64,000 bases of DNA from Actinoplanes sp. NBRC 103695. Lineage in GTDB: Bacteria > Actinomycetota > Actinomycetes > Mycobacteriales > Micromonosporaceae. The notes beneath the pieces were generated by a model, which was not told the origin of the DNA, did not search any database, and saw nothing but the letters and a program-made list of their open reading frames with translations. The stretch lies in assembly GCF_030269485.1 (NCBI RefSeq), contig NZ_BSTL01000007.1:339945-403944 (forward strand), in the 5' to 3' direction. A program made the translations under genes and the position numbers. Below, piece after piece: positions 1 to 8,637 of this stretch. The stretch's first letter is position 1. Each line of letters starts with the position of its first letter.

Positions 1-1
1 G

Positions 2-748
2 ATGGCGATCGAGGCCGGCTACCGGCACATCGACACCGCGCAGATGTACGGGAACGAGAAGGGTGTCGGCGAGGCGATCGCCGATTCCGGGCTGGACCGC
101 TCCGAGTTCTTCCTGACCAGCAAGCTGAGCAACGCGGCGCACCTGCCGGACGACGCGCGCCGGGCGTTCGACCGGACGCTCGAGGAGCTCGGCACCGACC
201 ACCTCGACCTGTTCCTGATCCACTGGCCGCTGCCGACCCGGTACAACGGCGACTTCGTGCAGACGTGGCTCGCCCTGGAGGAGTTCTACCGTGAGGGGCG
301 CGCCCGCTCGATCGGCGTCTCCAACTTCACCCCGCACCACCTGGGCCGGTTGCGCGCGGAGACGCAGGTCCGGCCGGCGGTCAACCAGATCGAGATCCAC
401 CCGTACCTGACGAACGAGCAGCTCCGGGCGTACAACACCGCCAACGAGATCGCCAACGAGGCCTATTCGCCGATCGCCCAGGGTGAGGTGCTGAGCGACC
501 CGACGATCGAGTCCATCGCGCGGGAGGTGTCCCGCACGCCGGCGCAGGTGGTGCTGCGCTGGCACATCCAGCGCGGCGACATCATTTTTCCCAAGAGCAA
601 GACCGAGGCTCGGGTACGCGAGAACGCCGCGATCTTCGACTTCGAACTCGACGCGGGCGCCATGGCGGCGATCAGTTCCCTGGACAAGGGGGAGAAGGGT
701 CGTACCGGCGGCAACCCCGACACGATGGCCTGGATCCCTGAGGAGTGA
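2..748 (+). CDS. Aldo/keto reductase, 5'-truncated by window edge
   Basis: NAD(P)H-dependent carbonyl reductase of the AKR superfamily, cytosolic, (beta/alpha)8 barrel. In this partial frame the catalytic tetrad is visible: D11 and Y16 (DTAQMYGNE), K41 (TSKL) and H74 (LIHWP). GVSNF and the C-terminal FPKSKTEARVRENAAIFDF cofactor-binding segment are also present. The family is normally about 275 residues, so roughly 30 N-terminal residues lie upstream. The first in-frame ATG at base 2 is an internal Met, not the start. The substrate cannot be predicted. Its operon context is outside the window, and it is followed by a 300-bp gap. Confidence 0.93.
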   Translation: MAIEAGYRHIDTAQMYGNEKGVGEAIADSGLDRSEFFLTSKLSNAAHLPDDARRAFDRTLEELGTDHLDLFLIHWPLPTRYNGDFVQTWLALEEFYREGRARSIGVSNFTPHHLGRLRAETQVRPAVNQIEIHPYLTNEQLRAYNTANEIANEAYSPIAQGEVLSDPTIESIAREVSRTPAQVVLRWHIQRGDIIFPKSKTEARVRENAAIFDFELDAGAMAAISSLDKGEKGRTGGNPDTMAWIPEE

Positions 749-1050
749 CAGGCCGACCCTGGCGGGTTAATACGAACCCTATTTCTGGTAACTGGCCACC
801 TGGCAGTTTGAAAGCGTAGCCGTCAAATGCTAGGAGCTTGTTTCCGCAGCTCAGGGCGCATGAGGAAATGTCTGAGGGCGGGGGCATCGGTGGATTTCCG
901 GTGGCCCCGCCTCCCTCGTTGGGGTTAAGCCGGACAGTTCCCGCGCGCCGCATTTGTGCGTCAACAGCGTACGGAATCCCGATCACGAAATGCCTGCTCA
1001 TCAGGTTGTCTGGAGTAGTCCGGAACCGGTACGCAGGAGGAATGCGCCGT
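749..1050. other. Intergenic gap without a convincing gene
   Basis: About 300 bases between the reductase and a membrane-protein gene. Reading frames here lack a ribosome binding site and coherent codon bias. A purine-rich AGGAGG at 1035-1040 is the ribosome binding site of the next gene. I see no strong hairpin or repeat. Confidence 0.5.
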
Positions 1051-1647
1051 ATGCGAAACATGAGCGCCGACCGGCAGCCCAGCATGACGGTGGTTCCGGA
1101 ACCGGACGAGCCCACATGGGAAGTCAGGCAGCCGACATCGGGACGGTCCGGGATGCGCAGGTTCGACGGCCGTACGCGGTCGATCCTCACCGTGGCGGCG
1201 GTCGTCGCCATCGTGGTGAACGCGGGCGTCGCCTGGACGTACTGGAAGGTCACCGGCTCCGAGCCGGCCGCCCAGTCCGGCACCGCCGTGGAGCTCACGC
1301 TGCGCGGGCGGTCCGACTTCAACCGGCCGCTCGGCCCGGGCGAGACCGGCAACCTGACCGTCACGCTGACCAACGACTACGACTTCCCGATCACCATCAC
1401 CTCGGTGCGGCCGGCTCCGGGCGGTCCGGTCGCCGACGACGAGCACCGTGACGCCGGGTGCAAGGATCCCCGGGTCTCGATGAGCCGGGTGTCGTACGAC
1501 GTGGAGTGGAACGTGTCGCGCAACACCATCGGCGCCTTCACCATCCCGGATGGCCTGACCATGGCCGCGAACGCGCCGGCTGCCTGCCGCGGCGCCACGT
1601 TCACCATCCCGATCCAGGTCAGCGGGCGCAGCCGAGACAGGACCTGA
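1051..1647 (+). CDS. Membrane-anchored extracytoplasmic hypothetical protein
   Basis: A 198-residue protein of unknown function. An acidic cytoplasmic N-terminus of about 45 residues is followed by one transmembrane helix (SILTVAAVVAIVVNAGVAWTYW). The rest is a beta-rich extracytoplasmic part with Gly/Thr-rich strands of the kind seen in small Ig-like domains (TGNLTVTLTNDYDFPITI). Two cysteines (in DAGCKD and AACRG) could form a disulfide. Three in-frame ATGs occur at 1042, 1051 and 1060. The AGGAGG at 1035-1040 is best spaced for 1051. Similar single-helix proteins are common in Micromonosporaceae, but I cannot assign a role. Confidence 0.72.
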   Translation: MRNMSADRQPSMTVVPEPDEPTWEVRQPTSGRSGMRRFDGRTRSILTVAAVVAIVVNAGVAWTYWKVTGSEPAAQSGTAVELTLRGRSDFNRPLGPGETGNLTVTLTNDYDFPITITSVRPAPGGPVADDEHRDAGCKDPRVSMSRVSYDVEWNVSRNTIGAFTIPDGLTMAANAPAACRGATFTIPIQVSGRSRDRT

Positions 1648-1753
1648 GCGGCGCGTCTGGTGACGATGCCGTTATCGGGGTGTAACCAGAGCGTGCCTGA
1701 AGAGCACGCACAACTGCGGCCGAATCTCGATGACCCATGGTTACCGTCGTGGG

Positions 1754-2494
1754 GTGCAGACAATTCCGGAGTATGACGAGCTGGTCGGCGAGGCCGAGGG
1801 CGTGACCCTGGTGGGCTGGGAGTTCGGCTGGCAGGACGGCCGCGCGGTCGGTTTCGACCCGTCCTGGTCGTACCCGGATCTGGCCCGGCCCCTGGTCCGG
1901 CGGGCGACCAGCCTGCTCGACCTGGACACCGGCGGCGGCGAACTGCTCGCCGAACTGGCCCCTTTGCCCGCGCACACGGTCGCGGTGGAGACCTGGGCGG
2001 CGAACACCCCGGTGGCCCGCGACCGGCTCACGCCCTTCGGGGTGTCGGTGGTCACCGAGCTGCCCGGCGGCGAGAACGAGTTCGACGTGGTGCTCAGCCG
2101 GCACGGCCGCCTCCCGGCGGACGACATCGCCCGGCTGCTCGCCCCCGGCGGGACGGTGCTCACCCAGCAGGTGGGCAGCGACGACCTGGCCGAGCTGAAC
2201 GCCGCCCTGGGCGCGCCGGCGCCGTACTCGAAGCGGTGGACGGCCGACGTGGCGGTGGCGGCCCTGGAGGCGGCCGGGCTCGAGGTGACCGACGTCCACG
2301 AGGAGCGGCCGGAGGTCGTCTTCCACGACGTGGGCGCGATCGTCTACCAGCTGCGAGCCGTGCCGTGGCAGGTGCGGGACTTCTCCACCCAGCGGTACGA
2401 CCGGCAGCTGCGCCGCCTCGACGCGATGATCCGCACGGCCGGCGAGTTCAGGACGACGGCGCATCGCTTCCTGGTGGCGGCCAGGCGTCCGTGA
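1754..2494 (+). CDS. Class I SAM-dependent methyltransferase
   Basis: Probable S-adenosylmethionine-dependent methyltransferase of 246 residues, cytosolic. Motif I is LDLDTGGGELL, followed by an acidic end of strand 2 (VAVETW), FDVVLSRHGRLP (motif II region) and a LAPGGTVLTQQ post-motif, in the order of the Rossmann-like fold. The start is the GTG at 1754. TACCGT at 1742-1747 ends 6 nt before it, the geometry of a leaderless actinobacterial promoter. An upstream in-frame ATG at 1730 lacks a ribosome binding site. The substrate is unknown, and neighbours give no pathway clue. Confidence 0.82.
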   Translation: MQTIPEYDELVGEAEGVTLVGWEFGWQDGRAVGFDPSWSYPDLARPLVRRATSLLDLDTGGGELLAELAPLPAHTVAVETWAANTPVARDRLTPFGVSVVTELPGGENEFDVVLSRHGRLPADDIARLLAPGGTVLTQQVGSDDLAELNAALGAPAPYSKRWTADVAVAALEAAGLEVTDVHEERPEVVFHDVGAIVYQLRAVPWQVRDFSTQRYDRQLRRLDAMIRTAGEFRTTAHRFLVAARRP

Positions 2495-2562
2495 CCGGCA
2501 GTCCGTAATCGGCCGGGTCGACGCCGAGGAACGAGACGACCTCGCCGATCGACAGGACAGGC

Positions 2563-3630
2563 CTACGAGGCGGTCAGCCAGGCCAGCGTCTCGGCGATGA
2601 AGGACGGCTTGTGCCGCAGCGTGGCGCTGCCCACGCTCAGCTCGGTCCGGGCCACGTCCGGGTCGCCGGTGGGCTCCACCCGCGGCCACACCCAGAACCG
2701 CTGCTCGTCGGCGAGCTGCTTGGCGCGGGCCGAGTACGCCTCCACGGTCGTGTCCAGCAGCAGGTGCATCATCGGCGTCTGCGGCGGATCGGGCACCACG
2801 CGCACGGTCAGCACGTCGGCCAGCGCCGCCGCGATCGCCCGGGCGTGCTCCATCCGGGCGGGCATCTCGGCCAGCGCCCCGGGCAGCAGGTTGAGGGCGG
2901 AGGCGGCGGCCGGCCACAGCCCGAACAGCGTGCCGCCGAGCCGGTGCCGCCACTCGCGCACCTCGGCCATGTCCTGCTCGCTGCCCGCGAGGCAGCACCC
3001 GGACAGCGCGCCGACGCCCTTGTAGAAGGACACGTACACGGTGTCGAAGAGGTCGGCGATCTCGGCGGGTGTCCGGCCGTACCCGGCGCTGGCCTCCCAC
3101 AGCCGCGCGCCGTCCAGGTGGGCGGCGGCGCCGCGGTCGCCGGCCCAGGCGGTCTGCGCGACGAGCTCGTCCCAGGGCGGCAGCTGGCCGCCGAGGTCGC
3201 GCTGCGGCAGCTCGATCACCAGCGCGGCGACCGGCTCGGCGACCCCGGCCAGGTCGGCCGAGGTGAGCAGCTTCTCCCGGTGGCCGGTCGGGCGGCCGAC
3301 CAGCTGGTGCAGCCGGGCGTACGCGCCGTTCTCGTGCTCCTGGACGTGGCAGTACGGATGCCAGACCACGGTCCGGGTGGTGCGCCGGTCGGCGTGCACC
3401 CGCAGCATCGCCGGCTGGGCCATGGTGCCGCTGGGCAGGAAGACGGCGGCGGGTTTACCGAGCAGGCCGGCGAGGTGCCGTTCCAGGTCGGTGACCGCGC
3501 CGCCGTCGCCGTACACATCCTCGACTGTGTCCGGTGGGATGGATCTCAGCAGGTCGGTGGGCCGCTGCAGGCCGTTGCCGTGAAAGGAGTCCGTGCAGTT
3601 GGCGCGCCGCAGCCTGATCTCGTCATCCAC
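2563..3630 (-). CDS. Threonine-aldolase-like beta-eliminating lyase (PLP enzyme)
   Basis: Fold-type I PLP enzyme of the low-specificity L-threonine aldolase/beta-eliminating lyase family, 355 residues, cytosolic. It probably cleaves L-threonine or allo-threonine-type beta-hydroxy amino acids to glycine plus an aldehyde. The N-terminal HGNG segment, SGTMA phosphate-binding turn, HLDGAR (Asp173, pyridine-nitrogen contact) and VSFYKGVGALSG with Lys204 as Schiff-base lysine are all present. It is transcribed away from the MerR-clamp gene's 3' end with only a short gap. Start is GTG at 3630. The exact substrate is not decided by sequence. Confidence 0.88.
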   Translation of the reverse strand: MDDEIRLRRANCTDSFHGNGLQRPTDLLRSIPPDTVEDVYGDGGAVTDLERHLAGLLGKPAAVFLPSGTMAQPAMLRVHADRRTTRTVVWHPYCHVQEHENGAYARLHQLVGRPTGHREKLLTSADLAGVAEPVAALVIELPQRDLGGQLPPWDELVAQTAWAGDRGAAAHLDGARLWEASAGYGRTPAEIADLFDTVYVSFYKGVGALSGCCLAGSEQDMAEVREWRHRLGGTLFGLWPAAASALNLLPGALAEMPARMEHARAIAAALADVLTVRVVPDPPQTPMMHLLLDTTVEAYSARAKQLADEQRFWVWPRVEPTGDPDVARTELSVGSATLRHKPSFIAETLAWLTAS

Positions 3631-3643
3631 GCCGACCAGTCTG

Positions 3644-4630
3644 TCAGTGTCGCACCGGCATCAATAGCGAGAATCGATCTTGTTCCGGCACCCGGACGGC
3701 CAGCGGGTGGATCGGCCCGTCGAGTTCCAGCACGAGCTGCCCGGCCCCACCGGCGTCCAGCGCCTGCAGCAGGTAGTCCCGGTTCACCGCGACATGTCCG
3801 TCGACATCCGCCGCCCACTCCTGCTCGGTCGCCGTCCGCAATTCCTGGTTCAAGATCACGAGGGGGTACGGGGATCCGTCGTGTTCCCGCATCACGACCG
3901 GTTGCGACTCCACAGCGGCGCGCAGTTCCGCCACGTCGACCTGAACCCGCGGGCCGCCCGGCCGCCGGACCAGCCGCCGGAAGTCCGGGTAGTCGCCCTC
4001 GATCGGGGTGATCTCGGCGCCGTCGACCGTGACCCGCCCGGGTTCCAGGGTCAGCGTCCCGGCTTTGTCCGGCAGCTCGCCGGCCGGCACCACCACCCGG
4101 ATCGGCGGCCCTTCGACCTCGGCCGTCGCCGAGGCCACCGCCAGCCGGAAGCGGTCGGTGGCCACCAGCGTCAGCGAGCCGTCGCCGGCTTCGAGGAGGA
4201 CGCCGCCGAGCAGTCCGGGGTCGGTGCCGGCGGCGAACCGGACGGCGGCGACAGCGGCGGCGAACGCTCCGGCGGGCAGGGTGACAGTCGTCATGAGAAT
4301 CTCCAGCTCCAGCAGGGTGCGGGCGTGGGAGAGCTCCCGGCGGGCATCGGCGAGGCCGTCCTCGAGCCGGCGCAGATGCCTCTCGATCAGCGCGTCGACG
4401 GCCGTGGCGTCGGGCAGGGCGCGTACCGCCGCGGTGATCTCCGCGATCGGCATGCCCACCCGGCGCAGGCTGGCGACCAGCCGCGCGGCGCGCACCTGGT
4501 CGTCGCGGTAACGCCGGTACCCGGTGAACGGGTCCACTTCGGCCGGCACCAGCACCCCGGCGCTGTCGTAGAACCGCAGGGCGCTGACCGTGAGCCCGCT
4601 GACCCGGGCCATGTCACCGATCCCGCGCAT
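3644..4630 (-). CDS. MerR-type regulator fused to DNA polymerase III beta-clamp domains
   Basis: A 328-residue fusion. Residues 1-75 are a MerR winged helix (GDMARVSGLTVSALRFYDSA, then GYRRYRDDQV). Residues 75-110 are the dimerising coiled coil. From about residue 120 the sequence reads as sliding-clamp domains 2 and 3: GVLLEAGDGSLTLVATDRFRLAVA resembles the DnaN central domain, EGDYPDFRRLV the conserved YPDF segment, and AVNRDYLLQAL plus the terminal FSLLMPVRH the clamp C-terminus. The clamp-like part is about 200 residues, against about 370 for full DnaN, so domain 1 is missing. ATG 4630 follows GGTGGAG, and an upstream GTG at 4651 is less likely. The clamp part may act as a ligand or partner domain; this is inference. 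Confidence 0.85.
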   Translation of the reverse strand: MRGIGDMARVSGLTVSALRFYDSAGVLVPAEVDPFTGYRRYRDDQVRAARLVASLRRVGMPIAEITAAVRALPDATAVDALIERHLRRLEDGLADARRELSHARTLLELEILMTTVTLPAGAFAAAVAAVRFAAGTDPGLLGGVLLEAGDGSLTLVATDRFRLAVASATAEVEGPPIRVVVPAGELPDKAGTLTLEPGRVTVDGAEITPIEGDYPDFRRLVRRPGGPRVQVDVAELRAAVESQPVVMREHDGSPYPLVILNQELRTATEQEWAADVDGHVAVNRDYLLQALDAGGAGQLVLELDGPIHPLAVRVPEQDRFSLLMPVRH

Positions 4631-4676
4631 GTCGCTCTCCACCCTGATCACGCTGTCGCCTCGACCAGGTCGAGGG

Positions 4677-5522
4677 TCAACCCCGCAGTGCCTCGGCCGC
4701 CACTTCCTTGACCGCCGTGGTCAGGTCGGCCAGGACGTCGGACTCTATCCGCCAGCACTGCCAGTAGAGCGGAACGTCCAGGTGGCGGCCCGGGGTCAGG
4801 TCGACCACCCGGCCGGCGGCGATGTCGTCGCGGGCGATCCGCTCGGGCACCAGCGCCCAGCCCAGGCCGAGCCGGACGGCGTCGACGAACGCGGCCGCCG
4901 CCGGGATGTAGTGCACCGGCGGGTCGAGCTTCCGGCGGCTCACCCGGCTCAGGAACTGATGCTGGAGCTCGTCCTTGCGGTTGAGCAGGATCACCGGCGT
5001 GGTCGCGAAGTCGTGGTCCAGGGACGGCGCGGCCACCGCGAGGTAGCGCATCGCGCCGAGCCGTTCCACTCGGCAGCCCTGCACCGCCACGTGCTGTGAG
5101 GTCACCGCGGCCATCACGGTCCCGGCGCGGAGCAGGTCGGCGGTGTACTCCTGGTCGTCCTGGTGCAGGTCGAAGGCCAGGTGCGGCAGCCGGGTCAGGG
5201 CCGGCAGGAACCAGGTGTGCAGCGAGTCCGCGTTCACCACCACGGACACCCGGACGCGTTCCCCGGCGAGCCCGCCGCGCGCGGCCGCGAGCGCCTCCCG
5301 TTCCAGCAGGCTCACCTGGCCGGCGAAGCGGACCAGCGCCCGCCCGGCCTCGGTCGGCTCGCACGGCTTGGCGCGGCGCACCAGCACCTGGCCGACGTCC
5401 TGCTCCAGGGCCTTGATGCGCTGGCTGACCGCCGACGGCGTGACGTGCATCGCCCGCGCGGCGGCGTCGAAGCTGCCCTCCTCGATCACCGCCTGGAAGG
5501 TCGCCAGCTGCATCGCATCCAC
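4677..5522 (-). CDS. argP: LysR-family regulator, ArgP/LysG type
   Basis: LysR-type transcription factor of 281 residues that senses basic amino acids and controls the divergent exporter gene. The N-terminal helix-turn-helix (FDAAARAMHVTPSAVSQRIKALE) is followed by a periplasmic-binding-protein-like effector domain. The QRIKALEQDVGQVLVRRAKPCEPTEAG segment is characteristic of ArgP/LysG. GTG at 5522 is chosen because TAGCAT (minus strand, bases 5530-5535) lies 7 nt upstream, fitting a leaderless start. ATG at 5513 is the alternative. Divergent pairing with lysE is the classic arrangement. Confidence 0.93.
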   Translation of the reverse strand: MDAMQLATFQAVIEEGSFDAAARAMHVTPSAVSQRIKALEQDVGQVLVRRAKPCEPTEAGRALVRFAGQVSLLEREALAAARGGLAGERVRVSVVVNADSLHTWFLPALTRLPHLAFDLHQDDQEYTADLLRAGTVMAAVTSQHVAVQGCRVERLGAMRYLAVAAPSLDHDFATTPVILLNRKDELQHQFLSRVSRRKLDPPVHYIPAAAAFVDAVRLGLGWALVPERIARDDIAAGRVVDLTPGRHLDVPLYWQCWRIESDVLADLTTAVKEVAAEALRG

Positions 5523-5529
5523 GTAAGCG

Positions 5530-5586
5530 ATGCTAATGGTTCTGTAGAAACTTGAGCTGTTCTTACAGCGGCGACGACCGTAGCTT
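5530..5586. promoter_or_regulatory. Divergent argP/lysE promoter region
   Basis: 71 bp separate the argP and lysE starts. A minus-strand TAGCAT (5530-5535) lies 7 nt before the argP GTG, and a plus-strand TAGCTT (5581-5586) lies 7 nt before the lysE GTG. Both match the leaderless TANNNT layout. The AT-richer centre (TTCTGTAGAAACTTGAG) is the likely LysR-type binding site. That is inference from position. Confidence 0.55.
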
Positions 5587-5593
5587 CGGGTTC

Positions 5594-6193
5594 GTGCTCA
5601 GTTCCGCCCTCGCCGGGTTCGCCGCCGCCCTCGTCCTGATCGTCGCCATCGGGGCGCAGAACGCCTTCGTGCTGCGCCAGGGACTTCGCCGGGAACACGT
5701 CCTGGTGGTGGTGCTGACCTGCGCACTGTCCGATCTGGCGCTGATTCTGGCCGGCATCGGCGGCCTCGGCGCCCTGATCACGGCACACCCCACGGCCGTG
5801 TCGGTCGCGCGCTGGGCGGGGGCGATCTTCCTTCTCGGGTACGCGGTCCTCGCCGCCCGCCGCGCCCTCCGGCCGACCGGGCTCACCCCCGCCGACGCGG
5901 CCCCGGCGACCCTGCGGGCGACATTGCTGACCTGCCTAGCCTTCACGTACCTGAACCCGCACGTCTACCTGGACACGGTTCTGCTGCTGGGCTCGATCGC
6001 GCAGCAGCACGCGTACCGCTGGGTCTTCGGTCTGGGAGCCGCGACGGCCAGCCTGGTCTGGTTCACCGCCCTGGGCGCCGGCGCGCGCAAGCTCGCCCCC
6101 GTGCTCGCGCGACCGGTCGCCTGGCGGGTGCTCGACGGCCTGATCGGCGCCGTGATGGCGGTGATCGCCGTGACGCTAGTCGTTCGCGTGTAG
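5594..6193 (+). CDS. lysE: LysE/ArgO-type amino acid exporter
   Basis: Inner-membrane exporter of L-lysine/L-arginine, 199 residues with about six hydrophobic segments. The N-terminal [29 protein letters not shown] motif ([11 protein letters not shown]) is the LysE-family hallmark, and [21 protein letters not shown] carries the conserved NPHVYLDT loop. GTG 5594 is chosen for its position 7 nt after TAGCTT. Upstream in-frame codons would add an implausible hydrophilic tail. It is divergent from argP, which presumably activates it. Its 3' end overlaps the convergent dapD stop by 18 bp, placing export next to lysine biosynthesis. Confidence 0.93.
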   Translation: MLSSALAGFAAALVLIVAIGAQNAFVLRQGLRREHVLVVVLTCALSDLALILAGIGGLGALITAHPTAVSVARWAGAIFLLGYAVLAARRALRPTGLTPADAAPATLRATLLTCLAFTYLNPHVYLDTVLLLGSIAQQHAYRWVFGLGAATASLVWFTALGAGARKLAPVLARPVAWRVLDGLIGAVMAVIAVTLVVRV

Positions 6194-7126
6194 CACGGTG
6201 TTGAGCTCGATCCCGGTGCCCTTGCGGGGGCGGGCCTCCAGCGCCCCGGTCACCGAGTTGCGCCAGAACAGCAGGTTGTTCACCCCGGCCAGCTCGCGCG
6301 CCTTGACCACCCGGCCGTCCGGCAGTGTGATCTTCGAGCCGGGCGTTATGTAGGTCCCGGCCTCGACCACGCAGTCGTCGCCCAGCGAGATGCCCACCCC
6401 GGCGTTCGCGCCCAGCAGGCTTCGCTCGCCGATCACCAGCTTGTCCTTGCCGCCGCCGGAGAGCGTGCCGAGGATCGAGCTGCCGCCGCCGATGTCCGAC
6501 CCGTCGCCGACCACCACGCCCTGCACGATGCGTCCCTCGACCATCGAGGCGCCCAGCGTGCCCGCGTTGAAGTTGACGAAGCCCTCCTGCATGACCGTCG
6601 TGCCGGTGGCCAGGTGCGCGCCGAGTCGCACCCGGTCGGCGTCGGCGATCCGCACGCCGGTCGGCACCACGTAGTCGGTCATCCGCGGGAACTTGTCCAC
6701 CCCGAAGACGGTCAGGTGGCGCCCGGCCGTCCGCTCGATCAGCCGCAGCTCGTCCACCCGCGCCGGCGGGCACGGGCCGGCCGAGGTCCAGGCCACGTTC
6801 GCCAGGTGCGCGAAGATCCCGTCCAGGTTCAGCTCGTTCGGCCGGACCAGGCGATGCGAGAGCAGGTGCAATCTCAGGTACGCGTCGGAGGCGTCCTTGA
6901 TCGGGTCGGCCAGCGAGCCGATCACCACCTGCACGGCGACGGTCTCCAGCCCGGCGAGAGGGCGGGGACCGGTCAGGCCGGCCGGCAGTGCGGACTCGGC
7001 GTCGGCGGGCGTCTCGCCCAGGCCCAGCGACCCGGCCGGGAACCAGGTGTCGAGCACCTGTCCCTCGGCGGTCACGGTGGCCAGGCCGACGCCCCATGCG
7101 GGCGAGGTCGAGATCTCGGGGGTCAC
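6176..7126 (-). CDS. dapD: Tetrahydrodipicolinate N-succinyltransferase DapD
   Basis: Transfers succinyl from succinyl-CoA to tetrahydrodipicolinate in the succinylase branch of diaminopimelate/lysine synthesis; cytosolic trimer. The 316-residue actinobacterial form has an N-terminal domain and then left-handed beta-helix hexapeptide repeats ([48 protein letters not shown]), ending [22 protein letters not shown] 7126 is chosen because minus-strand TATCGT (7134-7139) lies exactly 7 nt upstream. The ATG at 7147 has no ribosome binding site and would put the promoter inside the gene. Divergent from dapE, convergent with lysE. Confidence 0.95.
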   Translation of the reverse strand: MTPEISTSPAWGVGLATVTAEGQVLDTWFPAGSLGLGETPADAESALPAGLTGPRPLAGLETVAVQVVIGSLADPIKDASDAYLRLHLLSHRLVRPNELNLDGIFAHLANVAWTSAGPCPPARVDELRLIERTAGRHLTVFGVDKFPRMTDYVVPTGVRIADADRVRLGAHLATGTTVMQEGFVNFNAGTLGASMVEGRIVQGVVVGDGSDIGGGSSILGTLSGGGKDKLVIGERSLLGANAGVGISLGDDCVVEAGTYITPGSKITLPDGRVVKARELAGVNNLLFWRNSVTGALEARPRKGTGIELNTVLHAND

Positions 7127-7133
7127 GGAGCCG

Positions 7134-7179
7134 ACGATACCGGTCATCCGCAGGCGGGTTCACCGGCGGCCGGTATCGT
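7134..7179. promoter_or_regulatory. Divergent leaderless dapD/dapE promoters
   Basis: Two TATCGT hexamers face away from each other, minus strand at 7134-7139 and plus strand at 7174-7179. Each ends 7 nt before a start codon (dapD GTG 7126, dapE ATG 7187). The symmetrical arrangement indicates leaderless transcripts for both halves of the succinylase pathway. Confidence 0.65.
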
Positions 7180-7186
7180 GCGGCCC

Positions 7187-8257
7187 ATGGCCAACCCGCT
7201 TACCCAGGACGTCCTGGTCGATCCGGTCGTGCTGACCCGCGCCCTGGTCGACCTCCAGTCCGTGTCCCGCGAGGAGAAAGAGATCGCGGACTGTGTCGAG
7301 GAGGTGCTCAGGCAGGCGCCGCACCTGAGCGTGGACCGGCTGGGCAACACCGTGATGGCGCGGACCGACCTGGGGCGTGAACAGCGCGTGGTGCTGGCCG
7401 GCCACCTGGACACCGTGCCGATCAACGACAACTTCCCGTCGACCGTCCAGGACGATCTGATCTTCGGCTGCGGCACGTCCGACATGAAGTCCGGCGTCGC
7501 GCTGGCCCTGCACCTGGCGGCCACCCTGCCCGACCCGCGCTACGACCTCACCTTCCTCTTCTACGAGGCGGAGGAGATCGACTCGCGGTACAACGGGCTC
7601 CGGCTGCTCGCCGAGGACCGCCCGGAGTGGCTGCGGGCCGACTTCGCGGTGCTGCTCGAGCCGACCTACGGCATCGTCGAGGCGGGCTGCCAGGGCACCC
7701 TGCGCGCGCTGGTCCGCACCACCGGGCGCCGGGCGCACACCGCGCGGGCCTGGCGCGGCGTCAACGCGATCCACGCGATGGGCGATCTGCTGCAGCGACT
7801 CAAGGACTACCGTCCGCGCACGATTGCCATCGATGGGTGTACGTATCGTGAGGGGCTCAACGCGGTCCGGATCAGCGGCGGGGTGGCCGGGAACGTCGTA
7901 CCGGACGCGTGCGAGATCGAGGTCAACCTGCGCTTCGCGCCGGACCGGACCGAGAAGCAGGCGCTCGAACACGTACACGAGGTGTTCGAGGGTTTCGACG
8001 TCGAGCTCACCGACTCGGCGCCCGGGGCCATGCCGGGGCTGGGCGCCGCGCCCGCCCGGGAGTTCCTCGCCGCGGTCGGGGAGCAGCCGGACGCGAAGCT
8101 CGGCTGGACCGATGTGGCGCGGTTCGCGGCGCTCGGCATCCCGGCGCTCAACTACGGCCCGGGCGACCCGCTGCTCGCGCACGCGCCGGACGAGCACGTC
8201 GAGATCGGCAAGATCCGCGACGGCGCCGCCACGCTGCACCGCTGGCTGGCCCTCTAG
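7187..8257 (+). CDS. dapE: Succinyl-diaminopimelate desuccinylase DapE
   Basis: M20-family zinc hydrolase removing succinate from N-succinyl-L,L-diaminopimelate; cytosolic, 356 residues. Metal-binding signatures are in order: AGHLDTVP (first His/Asp), CGTSDMKSG (bridging Asp), YEAEEID (Glu pair) and a late His in LLAHAPDEHV. A lid/dimerisation domain (RTTGRRAHTARAWRG) lies in the middle. The leaderless ATG 7187 is placed by TATCGT at 7174-7179. Together with dapD and lysE it forms a lysine/DAP cluster. The stop codon lies inside a 19-bp tandem duplication. Confidence 0.95.
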   Translation: MANPLTQDVLVDPVVLTRALVDLQSVSREEKEIADCVEEVLRQAPHLSVDRLGNTVMARTDLGREQRVVLAGHLDTVPINDNFPSTVQDDLIFGCGTSDMKSGVALALHLAATLPDPRYDLTFLFYEAEEIDSRYNGLRLLAEDRPEWLRADFAVLLEPTYGIVEAGCQGTLRALVRTTGRRAHTARAWRGVNAIHAMGDLLQRLKDYRPRTIAIDGCTYREGLNAVRISGGVAGNVVPDACEIEVNLRFAPDRTEKQALEHVHEVFEGFDVELTDSAPGAMPGLGAAPAREFLAAVGEQPDAKLGWTDVARFAALGIPALNYGPGDPLLAHAPDEHVEIGKIRDGAATLHRWLAL

Positions 8258-8289
8258 CCGCTGGCCGGCCCTCTAGCCGCTGGCCGGCC
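8252..8289. repeat. 19-bp perfect tandem duplication across the dapE stop
   Basis: The unit CTCTAGCCGCTGGCCGGCC occurs twice head to tail (8252-8270 and 8271-8289). The first copy contains the dapE TAG stop. It was probably created by slippage and leaves the next convergent gene's end 3 bp away. Confidence 0.8.
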
Positions 8290-8291
8290 CT

Positions 8292-8471
8292 TCAGATCAG
8301 GGGTACGGCGACCCTGCCGATGGCCCGCGGCCGGATCTCGATCGTCGCTTCGCTCTCCAGGGCACGTTCGTGCGGCCGCAGGGCCATCGCCATCCGCCGT
8401 TCCTCGACCACGAGTCGGATGCGCCGCTGCATGCGGCGCTGCTCCTTGATGCGCTCATATCGCGTCGTCAC
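8292..8471 (-). CDS. Small basic hypothetical protein (59 residues)
   Basis: A short minus-strand gene convergent with dapE. GTG 8471 is preceded by a good ribosome binding site (GGGGAG, 5 nt spacer). The product begins MTTRYERIKEQRRMQRRIRLV and is strongly basic and predicted helical over its first 35 residues, ending in a short beta-prone tail. The Arg/Lys/Glu-rich helix suggests nucleic-acid or ribosome binding, but nothing in the sequence proves it. Codon use has the strong GC third-position bias of real genes. I do not recognise a family. Confidence 0.55.
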   Translation of the reverse strand: MTTRYERIKEQRRMQRRIRLVVEERRMAMALRPHERALESEATIEIRPRAIGRVAVPLI

Positions 8472-8637
8472 GGTGGCTCCCCTGCCTGCCCGTGGGAAAT
8501 CGGACTACTGAAACAGACGCGCGACAGGCACCGTCCGTTGCCTCAATCTGGCAAAAAGGTCCCGGCGCCGCAATCCTCTTGCCGAAACACGTCAGCTTAT
8601 TCACCGGGTCATGCACCCTCGCACTACCGTTGGTGCC

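Noticed and set aside
2494..2562. Residual coding strip between the methyltransferase and threonine-aldolase-like genes
   Set aside because: Only about 70 bp, no start or ribosome binding site, and no recognisable peptide.
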